A stretch of 64,000 nucleotides of DNA, taken from contig NZ_FONX01000001.1 in the NCBI RefSeq assembly GCF_900113035.1, forward strand, positions 482,776-546,775, written 5' to 3'. Source of the DNA: Paracidovorax wautersii. Lineage in GTDB: Bacteria > Pseudomonadota > Gammaproteobacteria > Burkholderiales > Burkholderiaceae_C. Below are positions 45,422-57,171 of this stretch, in pieces (position 1 is the stretch's first letter; each line of letters starts with the position of its first letter). The translations under genes and the position numbers were made by a program. The notes below the pieces were generated by a model. That model did not search any database, had not been told where the DNA came from, and saw only the letters and a program-made list of their open reading frames with translations.

Positions 45422-47461
45422 CTACTTGTTGAGCCACACGAAGTACGTCATGAGCGCGAACACGCCCAGGATCATGACCAGCGCATAGTGGTAGATGTAG
45501 CCCGACTGGAACCAGCGCACCACCGAGGCGATGCGGCCGACCAGCTTCCACGAGCCATTGACCACCAGACCGTCAATCACGGCCTGGTCGCCAGCCTTCC
45601 AGAGACCGGTGCCGAGCAGGCGCGAGCCGCGCGCGAACACGTTCTCATAGACCCAGTCCACGCCGTACTTGGCTTCCAGCAGCTGATAGACGCCGATCTT
45701 CTGCATCGCGGCCTTGATGGCGGCGGGCCATTCGGGCTTGACCAGATAGAACACATAGGACGACACCACGCCGGCCAGCGCCAGCCAGAAAGGCATGCCC
45801 GTGAAGCCGTGCAGCGCCATCGGCACCCAGCCGTGGATGGATTCGGCCAGCTCGGCCATGGCGCCGTGCTTGGCGGCATCGACGTGGATCACGCCCTTGA
45901 AGAAGTCGCCGAACAGCAGCGGCATCAGCGCGATGGCACCGATGACGACCGAGGGAATGGCCAGCAGCACCAGGGGGCCGGTCACGACCAGCGGAGACTC
46001 GTGCGGCTTGGCATCGTGGCCATGGCCGTGGTGGTCGTCGTGCGCATGGTGGTCGTCGTGGTGCGCGTCCGGGTTCTGGTCGTAGCGCTCCTTGCCGTGG
46101 AAGACGATGAAGTACAGGCGGAAGGAATAGAACGCCGTGATGAACACGCCGGCCAGCACCGAGAAGTTGGCGAAGGCCGAGCCCGGCAGGTTCGTGGCGT
46201 GCACCGCTTCGATGATGGCGTCCTTGGAATAGAAGCCCGAGAAGAACGGCGTGCCGATCAGCGCCAGGTTGCCCAGCAGGAACGTGATCCAGGTGATGGG
46301 CATGTACTTGCGCACGCCGCCCATCCAGCGGATGTCCTGGTTGTGGTGCATGCCCATGATCACGGAACCCGCACCGAGGAACAGCAGGGCCTTGAAGAAG
46401 GCGTGGGTCATCAGGTGGAACACGGCCACCGAGTAGGCCGAAGCGCCCAGCGCCACGGTCATGTAGCCCAGCTGCGACAGCGTGGAATACGCGATCACGC
46501 GCTTGATGTCGTTCTGGATGATGCCCAGCACGCCCATGAACAGCGCCGTGATGGAGCCGATCACCAGGATGAAGTTGAGCGCGGTATCGGACAGCTCATA
46601 CAGCGGGGACATGCGCGACACCATGAAGATGCCGGCGGTCACCATGGTAGCCGCGTGGATCAGCGCGGAGATGGGGGTCGGGCCTTCCATCGAATCGGGC
46701 AGCCAGGCGTGCAGCGGGAACTGGGCCGACTTGCCCATGGCACCGATGAACAGGCAGATGGCGATCACGGTGACCAGCATCCAGCCCGTGCCGGGCAGCA
46801 GCGTGCTCTGGATCTCGGGCAGCTTGGCGAAGATCTCGCCGTAGTTCAGCGTGCCGGTGTAGGCAGCGATCAGGCCGATGCCCAGGATGAAGCCGAAGTC
46901 GCCGACGCGGTTGACCAGGAAGGCCTTCATGTTGGCGAAGATGGCCGTGGGCTTCTTGAAGTAGAAGCCGATCAGCAGGTACGACACCAGGCCCACCGCT
47001 TCCCAACCGAAGAACAGCTGCAGCAGGTTGTTGCTCATCACGAGCATCAGCATGGAGAACGTGAACAGCGAGATGTAGGAGAAGAAACGGTTGTAGCCGT
47101 CGTCCTCTTCCATGTAGCCCATGGTGTAGATGTGGACCATCAGCGACACGAAGGTCACCACGCACATCATCATCGCGGTGATGCTGTCGATCAGGAAGCC
47201 GATTTCCATCTTCAGGCCACCGACCACCATCCAGGTGTAGATGGTCTGGTCGAAACGGGCACCGTCGGAGATCACGCTGTTGAGCGTGATGGCCGACAGG
47301 ACGAAGGCCACCAGCACGCCCAGGATGGTCAGCGAATGGCTGCCACCGCGGCCGATCTTGTTACCACCGAAGGCCGTGCCCCAGATACCCGCGAGCGCGG
47401 AACCCGCCAGCGGCGCCAAAGGCACCGCCAGGAGCATGGATGCAGAGAGGGTTTGACTCAT
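45422..47461 (-). CDS. nuoL: NADH-quinone oxidoreductase subunit L
   Basis: 679 aa, about 16 spans including the long lateral C-terminal helix. The motifs FFGWEAVGLVSYLLIGFYF (about 149-167) and GAMGKSAQFPLHAWLPDSMEGPTPISALIHAATMV lie in the channel. A His/Asp-rich insert (HHDDHHAHDDHHGHGHD, about 463-480) in a loop before the C-terminal part could bind metal; such His-rich loops are common in NuoL of this group. Confidence 0.96.
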   Translation of the reverse strand: MSQTLSASMLLAVPLAPLAGSALAGIWGTAFGGNKIGRGGSHSLTILGVLVAFVLSAITLNSVISDGARFDQTIYTWMVVGGLKMEIGFLIDSITAMMMCVVTFVSLMVHIYTMGYMEEDDGYNRFFSYISLFTFSMLMLVMSNNLLQLFFGWEAVGLVSYLLIGFYFKKPTAIFANMKAFLVNRVGDFGFILGIGLIAAYTGTLNYGEIFAKLPEIQSTLLPGTGWMLVTVIAICLFIGAMGKSAQFPLHAWLPDSMEGPTPISALIHAATMVTAGIFMVSRMSPLYELSDTALNFILVIGSITALFMGVLGIIQNDIKRVIAYSTLSQLGYMTVALGASAYSVAVFHLMTHAFFKALLFLGAGSVIMGMHHNQDIRWMGGVRKYMPITWITFLLGNLALIGTPFFSGFYSKDAIIEAVHATNLPGSAFANFSVLAGVFITAFYSFRLYFIVFHGKERYDQNPDAHHDDHHAHDDHHGHGHDAKPHESPLVVTGPLVLLAIPSVVIGAIALMPLLFGDFFKGVIHVDAAKHGAMAELAESIHGWVPMALHGFTGMPFWLALAGVVSSYVFYLVKPEWPAAIKAAMQKIGVYQLLEAKYGVDWVYENVFARGSRLLGTGLWKAGDQAVIDGLVVNGSWKLVGRIASVVRWFQSGYIYHYALVMILGVFALMTYFVWLNK

Positions 47462-47492
47462 TCTTGAGAACCTTGCTTGTGTCCGGCGCCCA

Positions 47493-47801
47493 TCAACCCT
47501 GGAGGGTGTTGAGGTCTTCCGCGTTGATGCTGGACTTGTTGCGGAACAGCAGAACCAGGATGGCCAGGCCGATGGCGGATTCGGCCGCCGCCACGGTCAG
47601 GATGAAGAACACGAACACCTGGCCGTGCATGTCGCCCAGGTAGTGCGAGAAGGCCACGAAGTTCATGTTCACGGCCAGCAGCATCAGCTCGATGGCCATG
47701 AGCAGGACGATGAGGTTCTTGCGGTTCAGGAAGATGCCGATCACGGAGAGCGCGAACAGCATGGCGCCCAGCGAGAGGAAATGGCCCAGGGTCAACGTCA
47801 T
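47493..47801 (-). CDS. nuoK: NADH-quinone oxidoreductase subunit K
   Basis: 102 aa with three spans. [20 protein letters not shown] (about 33-52) carries the two conserved Glu-containing positions of this subunit. It overlaps nuoJ by 4 nt. Confidence 0.95.
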   Translation of the reverse strand: MTLTLGHFLSLGAMLFALSVIGIFLNRKNLIVLLMAIELMLLAVNMNFVAFSHYLGDMHGQVFVFFILTVAAAESAIGLAILVLLFRNKSSINAEDLNTLQG

Positions 47802-48466
47802 GCTTTCTTCTCCTCGGCAGCGGGCGCGGCGGGGGCCGGCTCTGCAGCCTTCTGGGTGGCGGGCACCTTCACCATGGCGACACGGTCACTGGCACGCACG
47901 CGGATCTGCTCCGACGGGTTGATGGTCTTGTTGTCCTTGCGCTGGCGCAGCGTGAGCGCGATGGCGGCGATCATCGCCACCAGCAGGATCACGGCCGCGA
48001 TCTCCACCGGATACAGGTACTCGGTGTAGAGCAGCTTGCCCAGGGCCTTGGTGTTCGAGTAAGGCACGACCTGGCCTGCGGCATCGACCACGGCGGCGAC
48101 CGCCTTGGGCTCATCCACGCCGCGGAAGCCGCCCATCAGCACGGCCGCCATTTCGAGGGCGATCACCGCACCGACGAAGGCCGCCAGCGGGAAGTTGCGC
48201 CAGAAGCCCCTTCGCACCGTGTCGATGTGGATGTCCAGCATCATCACCACGAAGAGGAACAGCACCATCACCGCGCCCAGATAGACGAGCACCAGCGCGA
48301 TGGCGAGAAACTCGGCCTTGAGCAACAGCCAGATGGCCGCAGCTTGGGAGAAGGCGAGGATCAGGTGCAGCACGGCATGCACCGGATTGCGGGCCGTGAT
48401 GACTCGGAAGGCTGCATAGAGCAGCACGACCGAGAACAGATAGAAGAAACCAGTCTTGGCGTCCAT
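47798..48466 (-). CDS. nuoJ: NADH-quinone oxidoreductase subunit J
   Basis: 222 aa with five spans in the first ~165 residues, including [20 protein letters not shown] (about 59-78), the flexible helix that links quinone reduction to pumping. The C-terminal ~50 residues are charged, Ala/Pro-rich and extra-membranous. It overlaps nuoK. Confidence 0.95.
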   Translation of the reverse strand: MDAKTGFFYLFSVVLLYAAFRVITARNPVHAVLHLILAFSQAAAIWLLLKAEFLAIALVLVYLGAVMVLFLFVVMMLDIHIDTVRRGFWRNFPLAAFVGAVIALEMAAVLMGGFRGVDEPKAVAAVVDAAGQVVPYSNTKALGKLLYTEYLYPVEIAAVILLVAMIAAIALTLRQRKDNKTINPSEQIRVRASDRVAMVKVPATQKAAEPAPAAPAAEEKKA

Positions 48467-48509
48467 GAATCAGATCTTTGGTAAGTGTCGGCAGGGGCGG
48501 TACCGCGGG

Positions 48510-49025
48510 TCAGCGGTACTTGGCGTCCGCGGCCTTCGCTGCGGCAATCTCTGGTTCGTAGCGGTCGCCCACGGCAAGCAGCATTTCCTTGGTGAAATAC
48601 AGGTCGCCGCGCTTCTCGCCGTGGTATTCCAGGATCTGGGTTTCCACGATGGAATCGACCGGGCAGCTTTCTTCGCAGAAGCCGCAGAAGATGCACTTGG
48701 TCAGGTCGATGTCGTAGCGGGTGGTGCGGCGGGAGCCGTCGGCACGCACATCGGACTCGATGGTGATCGCCAGCGCCGGGCACACGGCCTCGCAGAGCTT
48801 GCAGGCGATGCAGCGCTCTTCGCCGTTCTCATAGCGGCGCAGCGCATGCAGGCCGCGAAAGCGCGGCGACAGCGGCGTCTTCTCTTCCGGGAACTGCACC
48901 GTCACCTTGCGGCGGAAGGCGTAGCGGCCCGTGAGAGCCATCCCCTTGAGGAGCTCCACCAGCATGAAGCTCTTGAAAAAATCCTTCACCGAAAACGGTG
49001 ATGCAGCAGCAGCAACAGCAGTCAT
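48510..49025 (-). CDS. nuoI: NADH-quinone oxidoreductase subunit I
   Basis: 171 aa. Two [4Fe-4S] ferredoxin motifs, [16 protein letters not shown] (about 72-87) and [16 protein letters not shown] (about 111-126), carry electrons toward the quinone site. Stops 43 bp before nuoJ. Confidence 0.97.
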   Translation of the reverse strand: MTAVAAAASPFSVKDFFKSFMLVELLKGMALTGRYAFRRKVTVQFPEEKTPLSPRFRGLHALRRYENGEERCIACKLCEAVCPALAITIESDVRADGSRRTTRYDIDLTKCIFCGFCEESCPVDSIVETQILEYHGEKRGDLYFTKEMLLAVGDRYEPEIAAAKAADAKYR

Positions 49026-49037
49026 GGTTGTCCCCGC

Positions 49038-50114
49038 TTATTTCCAGATGTTCCAGGGCGAATGCAGCCATGCGCCCACGATGAGCAGCCACACCAGGGT
49101 GACCGGAATGAAGATCTTCCAGCCCAGACGCATGATCTGGTCATAGCGGAAGCGGGGGAAGGTCGCGCGAATCCAGATGAACATGGAGACCACCAGGAAC
49201 GTCTTGATGCCCAGCCAGATCCAGCCCGGAATGAAGCCCAGCGCGTCCACCGGGGGCAGCCAGCCGCCCAGGAACATCAGCACGGCCAGGATCGAGACCA
49301 GCCACATGCTGGCGTATTCGGCCAGGAAGAAGATCGCGAAGCCCATGCCCGAGTACTCGACCATGTGGCCGGCCACGATTTCCGCTTCGCCTTCGACCAC
49401 GTCGAAGGGGTGGCGGTTGGTTTCGGCCACGCCGGAGATCAGATAGACGACGAAGATCGGCAGCAGCGGCAGCCAGTTCCAGGACAGGAAGCTCAGGCCC
49501 ATGCCGGCCATCGTGCCCTGCCCCTGGCTGGTCACGACGTCGGTCAGGTTCATGCTGCCGGACACCATGATGACGACCAGGAAGCAGAAGCCCATCGCGA
49601 TTTCGTAGCTCACCATCTGGGCCGAGGCGCGCAGCGCGCCCAGGAAGGCGTACTTCGAGTTCGATGCCCAGCCGGCGATGATCACGCCGTACACCTCGAT
49701 CGAGGTGATCGCCATGATCAGCAGCAGGCCGGCGTTGACGTTGGCCAGAACCGTCTCGGGGCCGAAGGGAATCGCCACCCAGGCGGCCAGCGCCGGCATG
49801 ATCGCCATGACCGGGCCCAGCACGAAGAGACCCTTGCTCGCGGCTGCGGGCTGGATGATTTCCTTGGTCAGCAGCTTCAGGCCGTCGGCCAGCGGCTGCA
49901 GCAGGCCGAAGGGGCCCACGCGGTTGGGGCCGTGGCGGACCTGCATGAAGCCCAGCAGCTTGCGTTCCCACAGCGTGAGGTAGGCGACGGCACCCATCAG
50001 CGGCGCCACGATGGCGACGATCTTGATGAGGTTCCAGAGCACGGGCCACACGGCGGCGGTCCACCAGGAGGCGGCGAACAGGTTCAGCCCGCCGTTGTAC
50101 ATCGCGTCGATCAT
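49038..50114 (-). CDS. nuoH: NADH-quinone oxidoreductase subunit H
   Basis: 358 aa, eight to nine spans. Quinone-site membrane subunit; [23 protein letters not shown] (about 60-82) and [23 protein letters not shown] (about 224-246, with the acidic loop) are conserved. It overlaps nuoG by 4 nt. Confidence 0.97.
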   Translation of the reverse strand: MIDAMYNGGLNLFAASWWTAAVWPVLWNLIKIVAIVAPLMGAVAYLTLWERKLLGFMQVRHGPNRVGPFGLLQPLADGLKLLTKEIIQPAAASKGLFVLGPVMAIMPALAAWVAIPFGPETVLANVNAGLLLIMAITSIEVYGVIIAGWASNSKYAFLGALRASAQMVSYEIAMGFCFLVVIMVSGSMNLTDVVTSQGQGTMAGMGLSFLSWNWLPLLPIFVVYLISGVAETNRHPFDVVEGEAEIVAGHMVEYSGMGFAIFFLAEYASMWLVSILAVLMFLGGWLPPVDALGFIPGWIWLGIKTFLVVSMFIWIRATFPRFRYDQIMRLGWKIFIPVTLVWLLIVGAWLHSPWNIWK

Positions 50115-52255
50115 GCTGCGGCTCCTTCAGCGGCCAGACGTGCGTCGGCCGTCAATTGCAGCGACGTGGCACGGCGAACCAGGCCGTCCAGTTGGTAGAT
50201 GCTCGCCACCACGGGCTCGCCCACGGCGGCACCCGCCGGCGCGGCGGCCGAAGCGGCCGTGCGGTTGCTCAAGCGCTCGGCAGGGATCTGCTCCAGCGCG
50301 GCAGCGCTCGGCGCCACGCCCGTGGCGTGGGCCAGCACCTCCTGCGAGGTCTCGAAACCGATGCCCGGCACGCTGAGCAGGTTGCCCAGCACGCGCAGCA
50401 CCTTCCAGGCGGGACGGGCCTCGCCCAGAGGCTTGACCACGGCATGGAAGCTCTGCAGCCGGCCTTCGGCATTGGCGAAGGTGCCCGAGGTTTCCGAGAA
50501 CGGAGCGATCGGCAGCAGCACGTCGCTGAATTCCAGGTTGGTCTTGAACGGGCTCAGCGTCACCACCATGTCCATGCCGGCCAGGGCCTTGGCAGCGTCG
50601 GCACCCAGGGCGGAGTCGTGCTCCGGCTCGGTGTTCAGCAGCAGGGCCGCCTTGACGCCGCCCGACAGCATCTGCGCCGCGTTCAGGCCGTTCGACTGCG
50701 GCTGTGCGCCGACGAACTGCGCGCCCACGGTGTTGGCGGCTTCGGTCAGGTAGCCGACGGTCGCGCCGGTCTGTTCGGCGATCCACTGCGCCAGCGCCAG
50801 CAGGCTGGAGGCCTGGGCATGGTGCGCGGCACCGTTGCCCAGCAGCACGGCCTTCTGTTCGCCGGACAGCAGCGCACGGGCCACGGCCTGGGCGGCATCG
50901 CCCACTTGCGCCACGACTTGGGGAGCGGCAACGCCCTTTTCCTGGGCCAGGGCTGCGGCGACTTCGGCCAGTGCGGCCAGCCAGCCGGAGGCCGGAGCCA
51001 GCAGCGTCTGCGCGACGGGCATGGCCCAGTCGTATTCACGTGCGTTGATCGCGGTCACCGTGCAGCCGCGGCGTGCGGCCTGGCGGATGCGCTGCGCGAA
51101 CAGCGGGTGGTCCTTGCGGAGGTTGGAGCCCACGACCAGCACCGACTGCAGCGAAGACAGCGATGCGATCGAGGTGCCCAGCCAGCGAACGCCTTCGGCA
51201 GCGGGGAACTGCGCATTGCGCAGGCGGTAGTCGATGTTGTCGCTGCCCAGGCCACGCACCAGGGCGCCGGCCAGATACAGCTCTTCCAGCGTGCTGTGCG
51301 GGCTGACCAGGGCGCCGATGGCGTTGGCGCCGTGCTGGTTCTTCACGCCCTGCAGGCCGTTGGCGACGTATTCGAGAGCCGTCTGCCAATCGACTTCACG
51401 CCACTGGCCGCCCTGCTTGAGCATGGGGCGGGTCAGGCGGTCGTCGCCGTTGAGGGCTTCGTAGGAGAAGCGGTCGCGGTCGGCGATCCAGCACTCGTTG
51501 ACGTCTTCGTTCTCGAGCGGCACCACGCGCATCACGCGGTGGTTCTTGACCTGCACGATCAGGTTCGCACCCGTCGAATCGTGCGGGCTCACCGACTTGC
51601 GGCGCGACAGCTCCCAGGTCCGGGCGCTGTAGCGGAAGGGCTTGCTGGTCAGCGCACCGACCGGGCAGATGTCGATCATGTTGCCCGACAGCTCGGAGTC
51701 CACGGTATCGCCCACCACGGTGGTGATCTCGGAATGCTCGCCGCGATGGATCATGCCCAGCTCCATCACGCCGGCCACTTCCTGGCCGAAGCGCACGCAG
51801 CGGGTGCAGTGGATGCAGCGGCTCATCTCTTCCATGGAGATCAGCGGGCCGACGTCCTTGTGGAACACGACGCGCTTTTCCTCGGCATAGCGCGAGGAGG
51901 AACCGCCGTAGCCCACGGCCAGATCCTGCAGCTGGCACTCGCCGCCCTGGTCGCAGATGGGGCAATCCAGCGGGTGGTTGATGAGCAGGAATTCCATGAC
52001 CGACTGCTGGGCCTTGATGGCCTTGTCGCTCTTGGTGCGCACGATCATGCCCTGCGTGACCGGCGTGGCGCAGGCGGGCATGGGCTTGGGTGCCTTTTCC
52101 ACGTCCACCAGGCACATGCGGCAGTTGGCGGCGATGGAAAGCTTCTTGTGGTAGCAAAAATGGGGAATGTAGGTGCCCGCCTTCTCGGCTGCATGCATGA
52201 CCATGCTGCCTTCGGCGACTTCAACCTTCCGCCCGTCCAGTTCGATTTCAACCAT
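50111..52255 (-). CDS. nuoG: NADH-quinone oxidoreductase subunit G
   Basis: 714 aa. N-terminal [2Fe-2S] and [4Fe-4S] domain with [18 protein letters not shown] (about 34-51), [14 protein letters not shown] (about 98-111) and [18 protein letters not shown] (about 145-162), followed by a molybdopterin-oxidoreductase-like domain (about 220-650) that in complex I does not bind molybdenum. Length is usual for Burkholderiales. It starts 14 bp after the nuoF stop. Confidence 0.96.
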   Translation of the reverse strand: MVEIELDGRKVEVAEGSMVMHAAEKAGTYIPHFCYHKKLSIAANCRMCLVDVEKAPKPMPACATPVTQGMIVRTKSDKAIKAQQSVMEFLLINHPLDCPICDQGGECQLQDLAVGYGGSSSRYAEEKRVVFHKDVGPLISMEEMSRCIHCTRCVRFGQEVAGVMELGMIHRGEHSEITTVVGDTVDSELSGNMIDICPVGALTSKPFRYSARTWELSRRKSVSPHDSTGANLIVQVKNHRVMRVVPLENEDVNECWIADRDRFSYEALNGDDRLTRPMLKQGGQWREVDWQTALEYVANGLQGVKNQHGANAIGALVSPHSTLEELYLAGALVRGLGSDNIDYRLRNAQFPAAEGVRWLGTSIASLSSLQSVLVVGSNLRKDHPLFAQRIRQAARRGCTVTAINAREYDWAMPVAQTLLAPASGWLAALAEVAAALAQEKGVAAPQVVAQVGDAAQAVARALLSGEQKAVLLGNGAAHHAQASSLLALAQWIAEQTGATVGYLTEAANTVGAQFVGAQPQSNGLNAAQMLSGGVKAALLLNTEPEHDSALGADAAKALAGMDMVVTLSPFKTNLEFSDVLLPIAPFSETSGTFANAEGRLQSFHAVVKPLGEARPAWKVLRVLGNLLSVPGIGFETSQEVLAHATGVAPSAAALEQIPAERLSNRTAASAAAPAGAAVGEPVVASIYQLDGLVRRATSLQLTADARLAAEGAAA

Positions 52256-52269
52256 ATGCGTTCTCGAGG

Positions 52270-53625
52270 TCAGGCAGAGGCAGGCGCCTGGGGGGTCTGT
52301 TGGCGGATCAGCGCTTCGAATTCAGGTCGGAAGTGCTTGATCATGGCGCGCACCGGCATGGCCGCTGCGTCGCCCAGGGCGCAGATCGTGCGGCCCTGGA
52401 TGTTGTCGGCCACCGAGTTCAGCAGATCCAGATCGCCTTCGCGGCCGGCGTTGTGCTGGATGCGGTCGATCACCCGCCACATCCAGCCCGTGCCTTCGCG
52501 GCAGGGCGTGCACTGCCCGCACGACTCGTGCGAGTAGAAGTACGACAGGCGCAGCAGGCTCTCGACCATGCTGCGGGAATCGTCCATGACGATCACGGCG
52601 CCGGAACCCAGCATGGAGCCGGCCTTGGCGATGGAGTCGTAGTCCATCGTGCATTCCATGATGATGGAAGCGGGCAGCACCGGGGCGGACGAGCCGCCGG
52701 GGATCACGGCCTTGAGCTGGCGGCCCTTGCGCACGCCACCGGCCAGCTCCAGGAGCTTGGCAAAGGGCGTACCCATGGGCACTTCGTAGTTGCCGGGCTT
52801 TTCCACGTCGCCGGACACCGAGAAGATCTTGGTGCCGCCGTTGTTCGGCTTGCCGCAGGCCAGGTAGGCCGCGCCGCCGTTGCGGATGATCCAGGGCACC
52901 GCGGCGAAGGTCTCGGTGTTGTTGATCGTGGTGGGCTTGCCGTAGAGGCCGAAGCTGGCCGGGAACGGCGGCTTGAAGCGCGGCTGGCCCTTCTTGCCTT
53001 CGAGCGATTCCAGCAGCGCGGTCTCTTCGCCGCAGATGTAGGCGCCGAAGCCGTGGGCCGCATGCAGCTGGAAGCTGAAGCTGCTGCCCAGGATGTTGTC
53101 GCCCAGATAGCCCGCGGCGCGTGCCTCTTCCAGCGCTTCCTCGAAGCGTTCGTAGGTCTGGAAGATCTCGCCGTGGATGTAGTTGTAGCCCACCGTGATG
53201 CCCATCGCGTAGGCCGCGATGATCATGCCTTCGATGACGATATGCGGGTTGAACTGCAGGATGTCGCGGTCCTTGCAGGTGCCCGGCTCGCCTTCGTCGG
53301 AATTGCAGACGAGGTACTTCTGGCCCGGGAACGAGCGGGGCATGAAGCTCCACTTCAGGCCGGTCGGGAAGCCCGCGCCGCCGCGGCCGCGCAGGCCGGA
53401 TTCCTTGACGGTGGCGATGACCTGGTCCTGCGTCATCGGCTCGCCGCCGTCGGTGCCCAGCAGCTTGCGCAGGGCCTGGTAGCCGCCGCGCGCTTCGTAG
53501 TCCTTGATGCTCCAGTTCGTGCCGTCGAGGCCCGCATAGATCTGCGGCTCGATGTGGCGGTCGTGGAAGCAGGTCTGGACGCCCGTGGCCTGGAACTGCG
53601 AGAGGATCTGTGCTGGCGTCGTCAT
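52270..53625 (-). CDS. nuoF: NADH-quinone oxidoreductase subunit F
   Basis: 451 aa. NADH and FMN-binding subunit: [20 protein letters not shown] (about 75-94) and [18 protein letters not shown] (about 197-214), with the [4Fe-4S] motif [11 protein letters not shown] (about 365-375). The start at 53625 ([15 protein letters not shown]) overlaps nuoE by 4 nt. Confidence 0.97.
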   Translation of the reverse strand: MTTPAQILSQFQATGVQTCFHDRHIEPQIYAGLDGTNWSIKDYEARGGYQALRKLLGTDGGEPMTQDQVIATVKESGLRGRGGAGFPTGLKWSFMPRSFPGQKYLVCNSDEGEPGTCKDRDILQFNPHIVIEGMIIAAYAMGITVGYNYIHGEIFQTYERFEEALEEARAAGYLGDNILGSSFSFQLHAAHGFGAYICGEETALLESLEGKKGQPRFKPPFPASFGLYGKPTTINNTETFAAVPWIIRNGGAAYLACGKPNNGGTKIFSVSGDVEKPGNYEVPMGTPFAKLLELAGGVRKGRQLKAVIPGGSSAPVLPASIIMECTMDYDSIAKAGSMLGSGAVIVMDDSRSMVESLLRLSYFYSHESCGQCTPCREGTGWMWRVIDRIQHNAGREGDLDLLNSVADNIQGRTICALGDAAAMPVRAMIKHFRPEFEALIRQQTPQAPASA

Positions 53626-54137
53626 GCGCTTTCCCCCACACGGCCAGGAGCGGGGCCTTCGGCCTGGCGCAGGCCGTCCACGAGCTGGTCGAGCTTTTCG
53701 TTGTCCATGAAGCTGCACATGGTGCGGTCGTTGACCAGCATCACCGGCGCGTCGGCGCAGGCGCCCAGGCATTCGCACTGCTGCAGCGTGAACAAGCCGT
53801 CGGCCGTGGTCTCGCCCATGGAGATGCCGAGCTTCTTTTCCAGGTGGTGCAGGGCCTTCTGGCCGTCGCGCAGCTGGCAAGGCAGGTTCGTGCAGACGTT
53901 CAGCTTGTACTTGCCCGTAGGCTGCTGGTTGTACATGTTGTAGAACGTCGTGACTTCGTGCACGGCGATCTGCGGCATGCCGAGGTATTCGGCGATGACG
54001 GCTTCGCTGTCGGCGCTGACCCAGCCCTGCTCCTGCTGGACGATGGACAGACAGGCCATCACGGCGGACTGCTTCTGCTCGGCGGGGTACTTCGCCACTT
54101 CGCGCGCAAAGCGCGCCTTGGTCGCATCGGTAATCAT
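53622..54137 (-). CDS. nuoE: NADH-quinone oxidoreductase subunit E
   Basis: 171 aa thioredoxin-like [2Fe-2S] subunit. The cluster cysteines are in [12 protein letters not shown] (about 81-92) and [15 protein letters not shown] (about 119-133). Overlaps nuoD and nuoF by 4 nt each. Confidence 0.96.
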   Translation of the reverse strand: MITDATKARFAREVAKYPAEQKQSAVMACLSIVQQEQGWVSADSEAVIAEYLGMPQIAVHEVTTFYNMYNQQPTGKYKLNVCTNLPCQLRDGQKALHHLEKKLGISMGETTADGLFTLQQCECLGACADAPVMLVNDRTMCSFMDNEKLDQLVDGLRQAEGPAPGRVGESA

Positions 54138-55387
54138 CGGTCAATCTCTCCGAACACGATATCCATGGTGCCGATGATGGCCACGGCGTCGGCAATCATG
54201 TGCCCGCGGGCCATCTCGTCGAGCGTCGCCAGATGGGCGAAGCCAGGAGCGCGGATCTTCAGGCGGTAGGGCTTGTTGGCGCCATCGCTCACCAGGTAGA
54301 TGCCGAACTCGCCCTTGGGGTGCTCGACGGCGGCATAGGCCTCGCCTTCGGGCACGCGGAAACCTTCGGTGAAGAGCTTGAAGTGGTGGATCAGCTCTTC
54401 CATGTTGGACTTCATGGATTCGCGCGAGGGCGGCGCCACCTTGTGGTTGTCGGTGATGACCGGGCCCGGGTTGGCCTTGAGCCAGTCCACGCACTGCTTG
54501 ATGATGCGGTTGGACTCGCGCATTTCCTGCACACGCACCAGATAGCGGTCGTAGCAGTCGCCGGTCTTGCCGACGGGGATGTCGAAATCGACACGGTCGT
54601 AGGCGTCGTAGGGCTGCTTCTTGCGCAGGTCCCAGGCGATGCCGGAGCCGCGGATCATCGGGCCCGTCATGCCCAGGTTCAGGGCACGCTCGGGCGTCAC
54701 CACGCCGATGCCGACCGTGCGCTGCTTCCAGATGCGGTTGTCGGTCAGCAGGGTTTCGTACTCGTCCACGCACTTGGGGAAGCGCTGCGTGAAGTCGTCG
54801 ATGAAGTCCAGCAGGGAACCGCTGCGGTTCTGGTTCAGCGCCTCGATGGCCTTGGCGTTGCGGATCTTGTTCACCTTGTACTGCGGCATGCTGTCCGGCA
54901 GGTCGCGGTACACGCCGCCCGGACGGAAGTACGCCGCATGCATGCGCGCGCCGGACACGGCTTCGTACATGTCGAACAGGTCTTCGCGCTCGCGGAAGGT
55001 ATAGATCAGGATGGTGGAGCTGCCGCAGTCGTTGCCGTGCGAGCCCAGCCACATCAGGTGGTTCAGCAGGCGCGTGATCTCGGAGAACATCACGCGGATG
55101 TACTGCGCACGCAGGGGCACGTCGATGCCCAGCAGCTTCTCGATGGCCAGGCAGTAGGCGTGCTCGTTGCACATCATCGAGACGTAGTCCAGCCGGTCCA
55201 TGTAGGGCAGCGACTGGATGAAGGTCTTGTGCTCGGCGAGCTTTTCCGTCGCGCGGTGCAGCAGGCCGATGTGGGGGTCGGCGCGTTGGACGACTTCGCC
55301 GTCGAGCTCCAGCACCAGACGCAGCACGCCGTGGGCGGCCGGATGCTGGGGCCCGAAGTTCAGGGAATAGTTCTTGATTTCAGCCAT
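54134..55387 (-). CDS. nuoD: NADH-quinone oxidoreductase subunit D
   Basis: 417 aa, [NiFe]-hydrogenase-like subunit lining the quinone pocket. [21 protein letters not shown] (about 11-31) holds the conserved His, and the C-terminus ends [12 protein letters not shown], as in all NuoD. Followed by nuoE with 4-nt overlap. Confidence 0.97.
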   Translation of the reverse strand: MAEIKNYSLNFGPQHPAAHGVLRLVLELDGEVVQRADPHIGLLHRATEKLAEHKTFIQSLPYMDRLDYVSMMCNEHAYCLAIEKLLGIDVPLRAQYIRVMFSEITRLLNHLMWLGSHGNDCGSSTILIYTFREREDLFDMYEAVSGARMHAAYFRPGGVYRDLPDSMPQYKVNKIRNAKAIEALNQNRSGSLLDFIDDFTQRFPKCVDEYETLLTDNRIWKQRTVGIGVVTPERALNLGMTGPMIRGSGIAWDLRKKQPYDAYDRVDFDIPVGKTGDCYDRYLVRVQEMRESNRIIKQCVDWLKANPGPVITDNHKVAPPSRESMKSNMEELIHHFKLFTEGFRVPEGEAYAAVEHPKGEFGIYLVSDGANKPYRLKIRAPGFAHLATLDEMARGHMIADAVAIIGTMDIVFGEIDR

Positions 55388-55413
55388 GATGGATCACCGG
55401 GCGCCGCAGCGCC

Positions 55414-56022
55414 TCAATGCAGGCCTCCGTAATTGTCTTCGCGGATGATGCGCGGGGTCACCTCGCGCGGCTCGATCGTCACTGGCTCGTACACCACGCG
55501 CCGCTGCTCGGCGTCGTAGCGCATCTCGACATGGCCCGACAGCGGGAAGTCCTTGCGGAACGGGTGGCCGATGAAGCCGTAGTCGGTCAGGATGCGGCGC
55601 AGGTCGTTGTGGCCGTCGAACACGATGCCGTACAGGTCGAACGCCTCGCGCTCGTACCAGTTGGCGGAGTTCCAGAGTTCGGCCACCGAGGGCACGACCG
55701 GCAGGTCGTCGTCCGGGCAGAACACCTTGACGCGCACGCGCTGGTTCAGGCTCACGGACAGCAGGTGCGAGACCACGCAGTAGCGCGAGCCCTCGACGCC
55801 GACTTCACGGTAGGCCGAGTAGTCCACGCCGCACAGATCGACCAGCTGCTCGAAGCGGCAACCGGGGGCGTCGCGCAGGATCTGCATGGCAGCGAGGTAG
55901 TCGGATGCCGAGACCAGCACCGTCACCTCTTCCAGCGCGATGGTCAGCGAGCGGACCTTGTCGCCCAGGGCAGCAGCGATCACATCCCGAAGTGCTTCGG
56001 GGCGAATGGCAATAGCAGTCAT
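55414..56022 (-). CDS. nuoC: NADH-quinone oxidoreductase subunit C
   Basis: 202 aa. The 30-kDa subunit motif [41 protein letters not shown] (about 122-162) is intact. Two tandem ATGs at 56022 and 56025 compete; 56022 is favoured because GAAGG lies seven bases upstream of it. The gap to nuoD is 26 bp. Confidence 0.95.
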   Translation of the reverse strand: MTAIAIRPEALRDVIAAALGDKVRSLTIALEEVTVLVSASDYLAAMQILRDAPGCRFEQLVDLCGVDYSAYREVGVEGSRYCVVSHLLSVSLNQRVRVKVFCPDDDLPVVPSVAELWNSANWYEREAFDLYGIVFDGHNDLRRILTDYGFIGHPFRKDFPLSGHVEMRYDAEQRRVVYEPVTIEPREVTPRIIREDNYGGLH

Positions 56023-56032
56023 CATCAACCCT

Positions 56033-56512
56033 TCAGACGCGAGCGATGGTATTGGTGCGGCGGATCTTCTGCTGCAGCTGGATGATGCCGTAGATCAGGG
56101 CTTCGGCCGTCGGGGGGCAGCCCGGCACATAGACATCGACGGGCACGATACGGTCGCAACCCCGCACGACCGAATAGCTGTAGTGGTAGTAGCCACCGCC
56201 GTTGGCGCACGAGCCCATGGAGAGCACCCAGCGGGGCTCGGACATCTGGTCATAGACCTTGCGCAGCGCGGGAGCCATCTTGTTGCACAGCGTGCCTGCC
56301 ACGATCATCAGGTCGGACTGGCGCGGACTGGCGCGGAACACTTCGGCGCCGAAGCGGCCGATGTCGTAGCGCGCGGCAGCCGCATGCATCATCTCGACCG
56401 CGCAGCAGGCCAGACCGAAGGTCATGGGCCAGAGCGAGCCAGTCTTGGCCCAATTCACCACGGAGTCGTAACTCGTGGTGATGAAGCCTTCCTTCATCAC
56501 GCCTTCAATCAT
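56033..56512 (-). CDS. nuoB: NADH-quinone oxidoreductase subunit B
   Basis: 159 aa carrying the N2 [4Fe-4S] cluster: [11 protein letters not shown] (about 33-43, adjacent Cys), [39 protein letters not shown] and [13 protein letters not shown]. Ends ten bases before nuoC. Confidence 0.97.
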   Translation of the reverse strand: MIEGVMKEGFITTSYDSVVNWAKTGSLWPMTFGLACCAVEMMHAAAARYDIGRFGAEVFRASPRQSDLMIVAGTLCNKMAPALRKVYDQMSEPRWVLSMGSCANGGGYYHYSYSVVRGCDRIVPVDVYVPGCPPTAEALIYGIIQLQQKIRRTNTIARV

Positions 56513-56536
56513 CGTGTCTTCCTCTTTTCTGGCCGT

Positions 56537-56896
56537 TCATTCCCAATCCAGCGCACCTTTTTTCCACTCGTAGGCAAAGCCCACGACGAGGATGGCCAGA
56601 AAGATCACCACGGCAATGAATCCCGCCAGACCCACATCCTGCAGGGCGATGGCCCAGGGGAAGAGAAAGGCGATTTCCAGATCGAAAAGAATGAAGAGGA
56701 TGGCGACGAGGTAGTACCGAACGTCGAACTTCATGCGGGCATCTTCGAAGGCTTCGAAGCCGCATTCATAGGGGGAGTTTTTCGCCGCATCAGGGCGATT
56801 GGGGCCGAGCACGTAGCCCAATACCAGAGGAACCACGCCGACACCCATGCCGACCAAAATGAACAGAAGAACGGGGAGGTACTGATCGAGGTTCAT
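56537..56896 (-). CDS. nuoA: NADH-quinone oxidoreductase subunit A
   Basis: 119 aa, three spans. Conserved segment [24 protein letters not shown] (about 45-68). The start at 56896 ([12 protein letters not shown]) gives the usual NuoA N-terminus; the open frame to 56941 is not used. First gene of the operon; the promoter is probably in the ~75 bp before the tRNA gene, but no clear boxes are seen. Confidence 0.95.
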   Translation of the reverse strand: MNLDQYLPVLLFILVGMGVGVVPLVLGYVLGPNRPDAAKNSPYECGFEAFEDARMKFDVRYYLVAILFILFDLEIAFLFPWAIALQDVGLAGFIAVVIFLAILVVGFAYEWKKGALDWE

Positions 56897-56973
56897 CTGG
56901 AGGATTTGCTCACCGCTGAGGCCGGCCTGCACATGCTCCATTGCAGAGCGTGTGAGGGCGGCCTTTTTTGTAT

Positions 56974-57058
56974 TGGTGCCGTCGGCGAGACTCGAACTCG
57001 CACAGCTTTCGCCACTACCCCCTCAAGATAGCGTGTCTACCAATTTCACCACGACGGC
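56974..57058 (-). tRNA. tRNA-Leu (anticodon GAG)
   Basis: Minus strand, 85 nt with encoded CCA. Acceptor stem GCCGTCG/CGACGGC, anticodon loop TTGAGGG (GAG), a long variable arm typical of tRNA-Leu (TGGCGAAAGCTGT region), and T arm GCGAG-TTCGAGT-CTCGC. It is between secG and nuoA, as in other Betaproteobacteria. Confidence 0.97.
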
Positions 57059-57171
57059 TGATTTATGTATCTGGATGGCATGAGGAACCTTGCGGTTTGG
57101 CTTGTCCAGACAGTCCGCAATTCTACTCCGGAATTGCGACCGCCCCAGGCAATTTGGGGCGGTTGATGCGT

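Noticed and set aside
48456-49001. Plus-strand frame opposite nuoI (181 codons)
   Set aside because: Antisense shadow of the ferredoxin gene with no start signal.
56978-57060. Mistaking the tRNA-Leu stretch for part of nuoA upstream coding
   Set aside because: The stretch folds as a complete tRNA with CCA and GAG anticodon.
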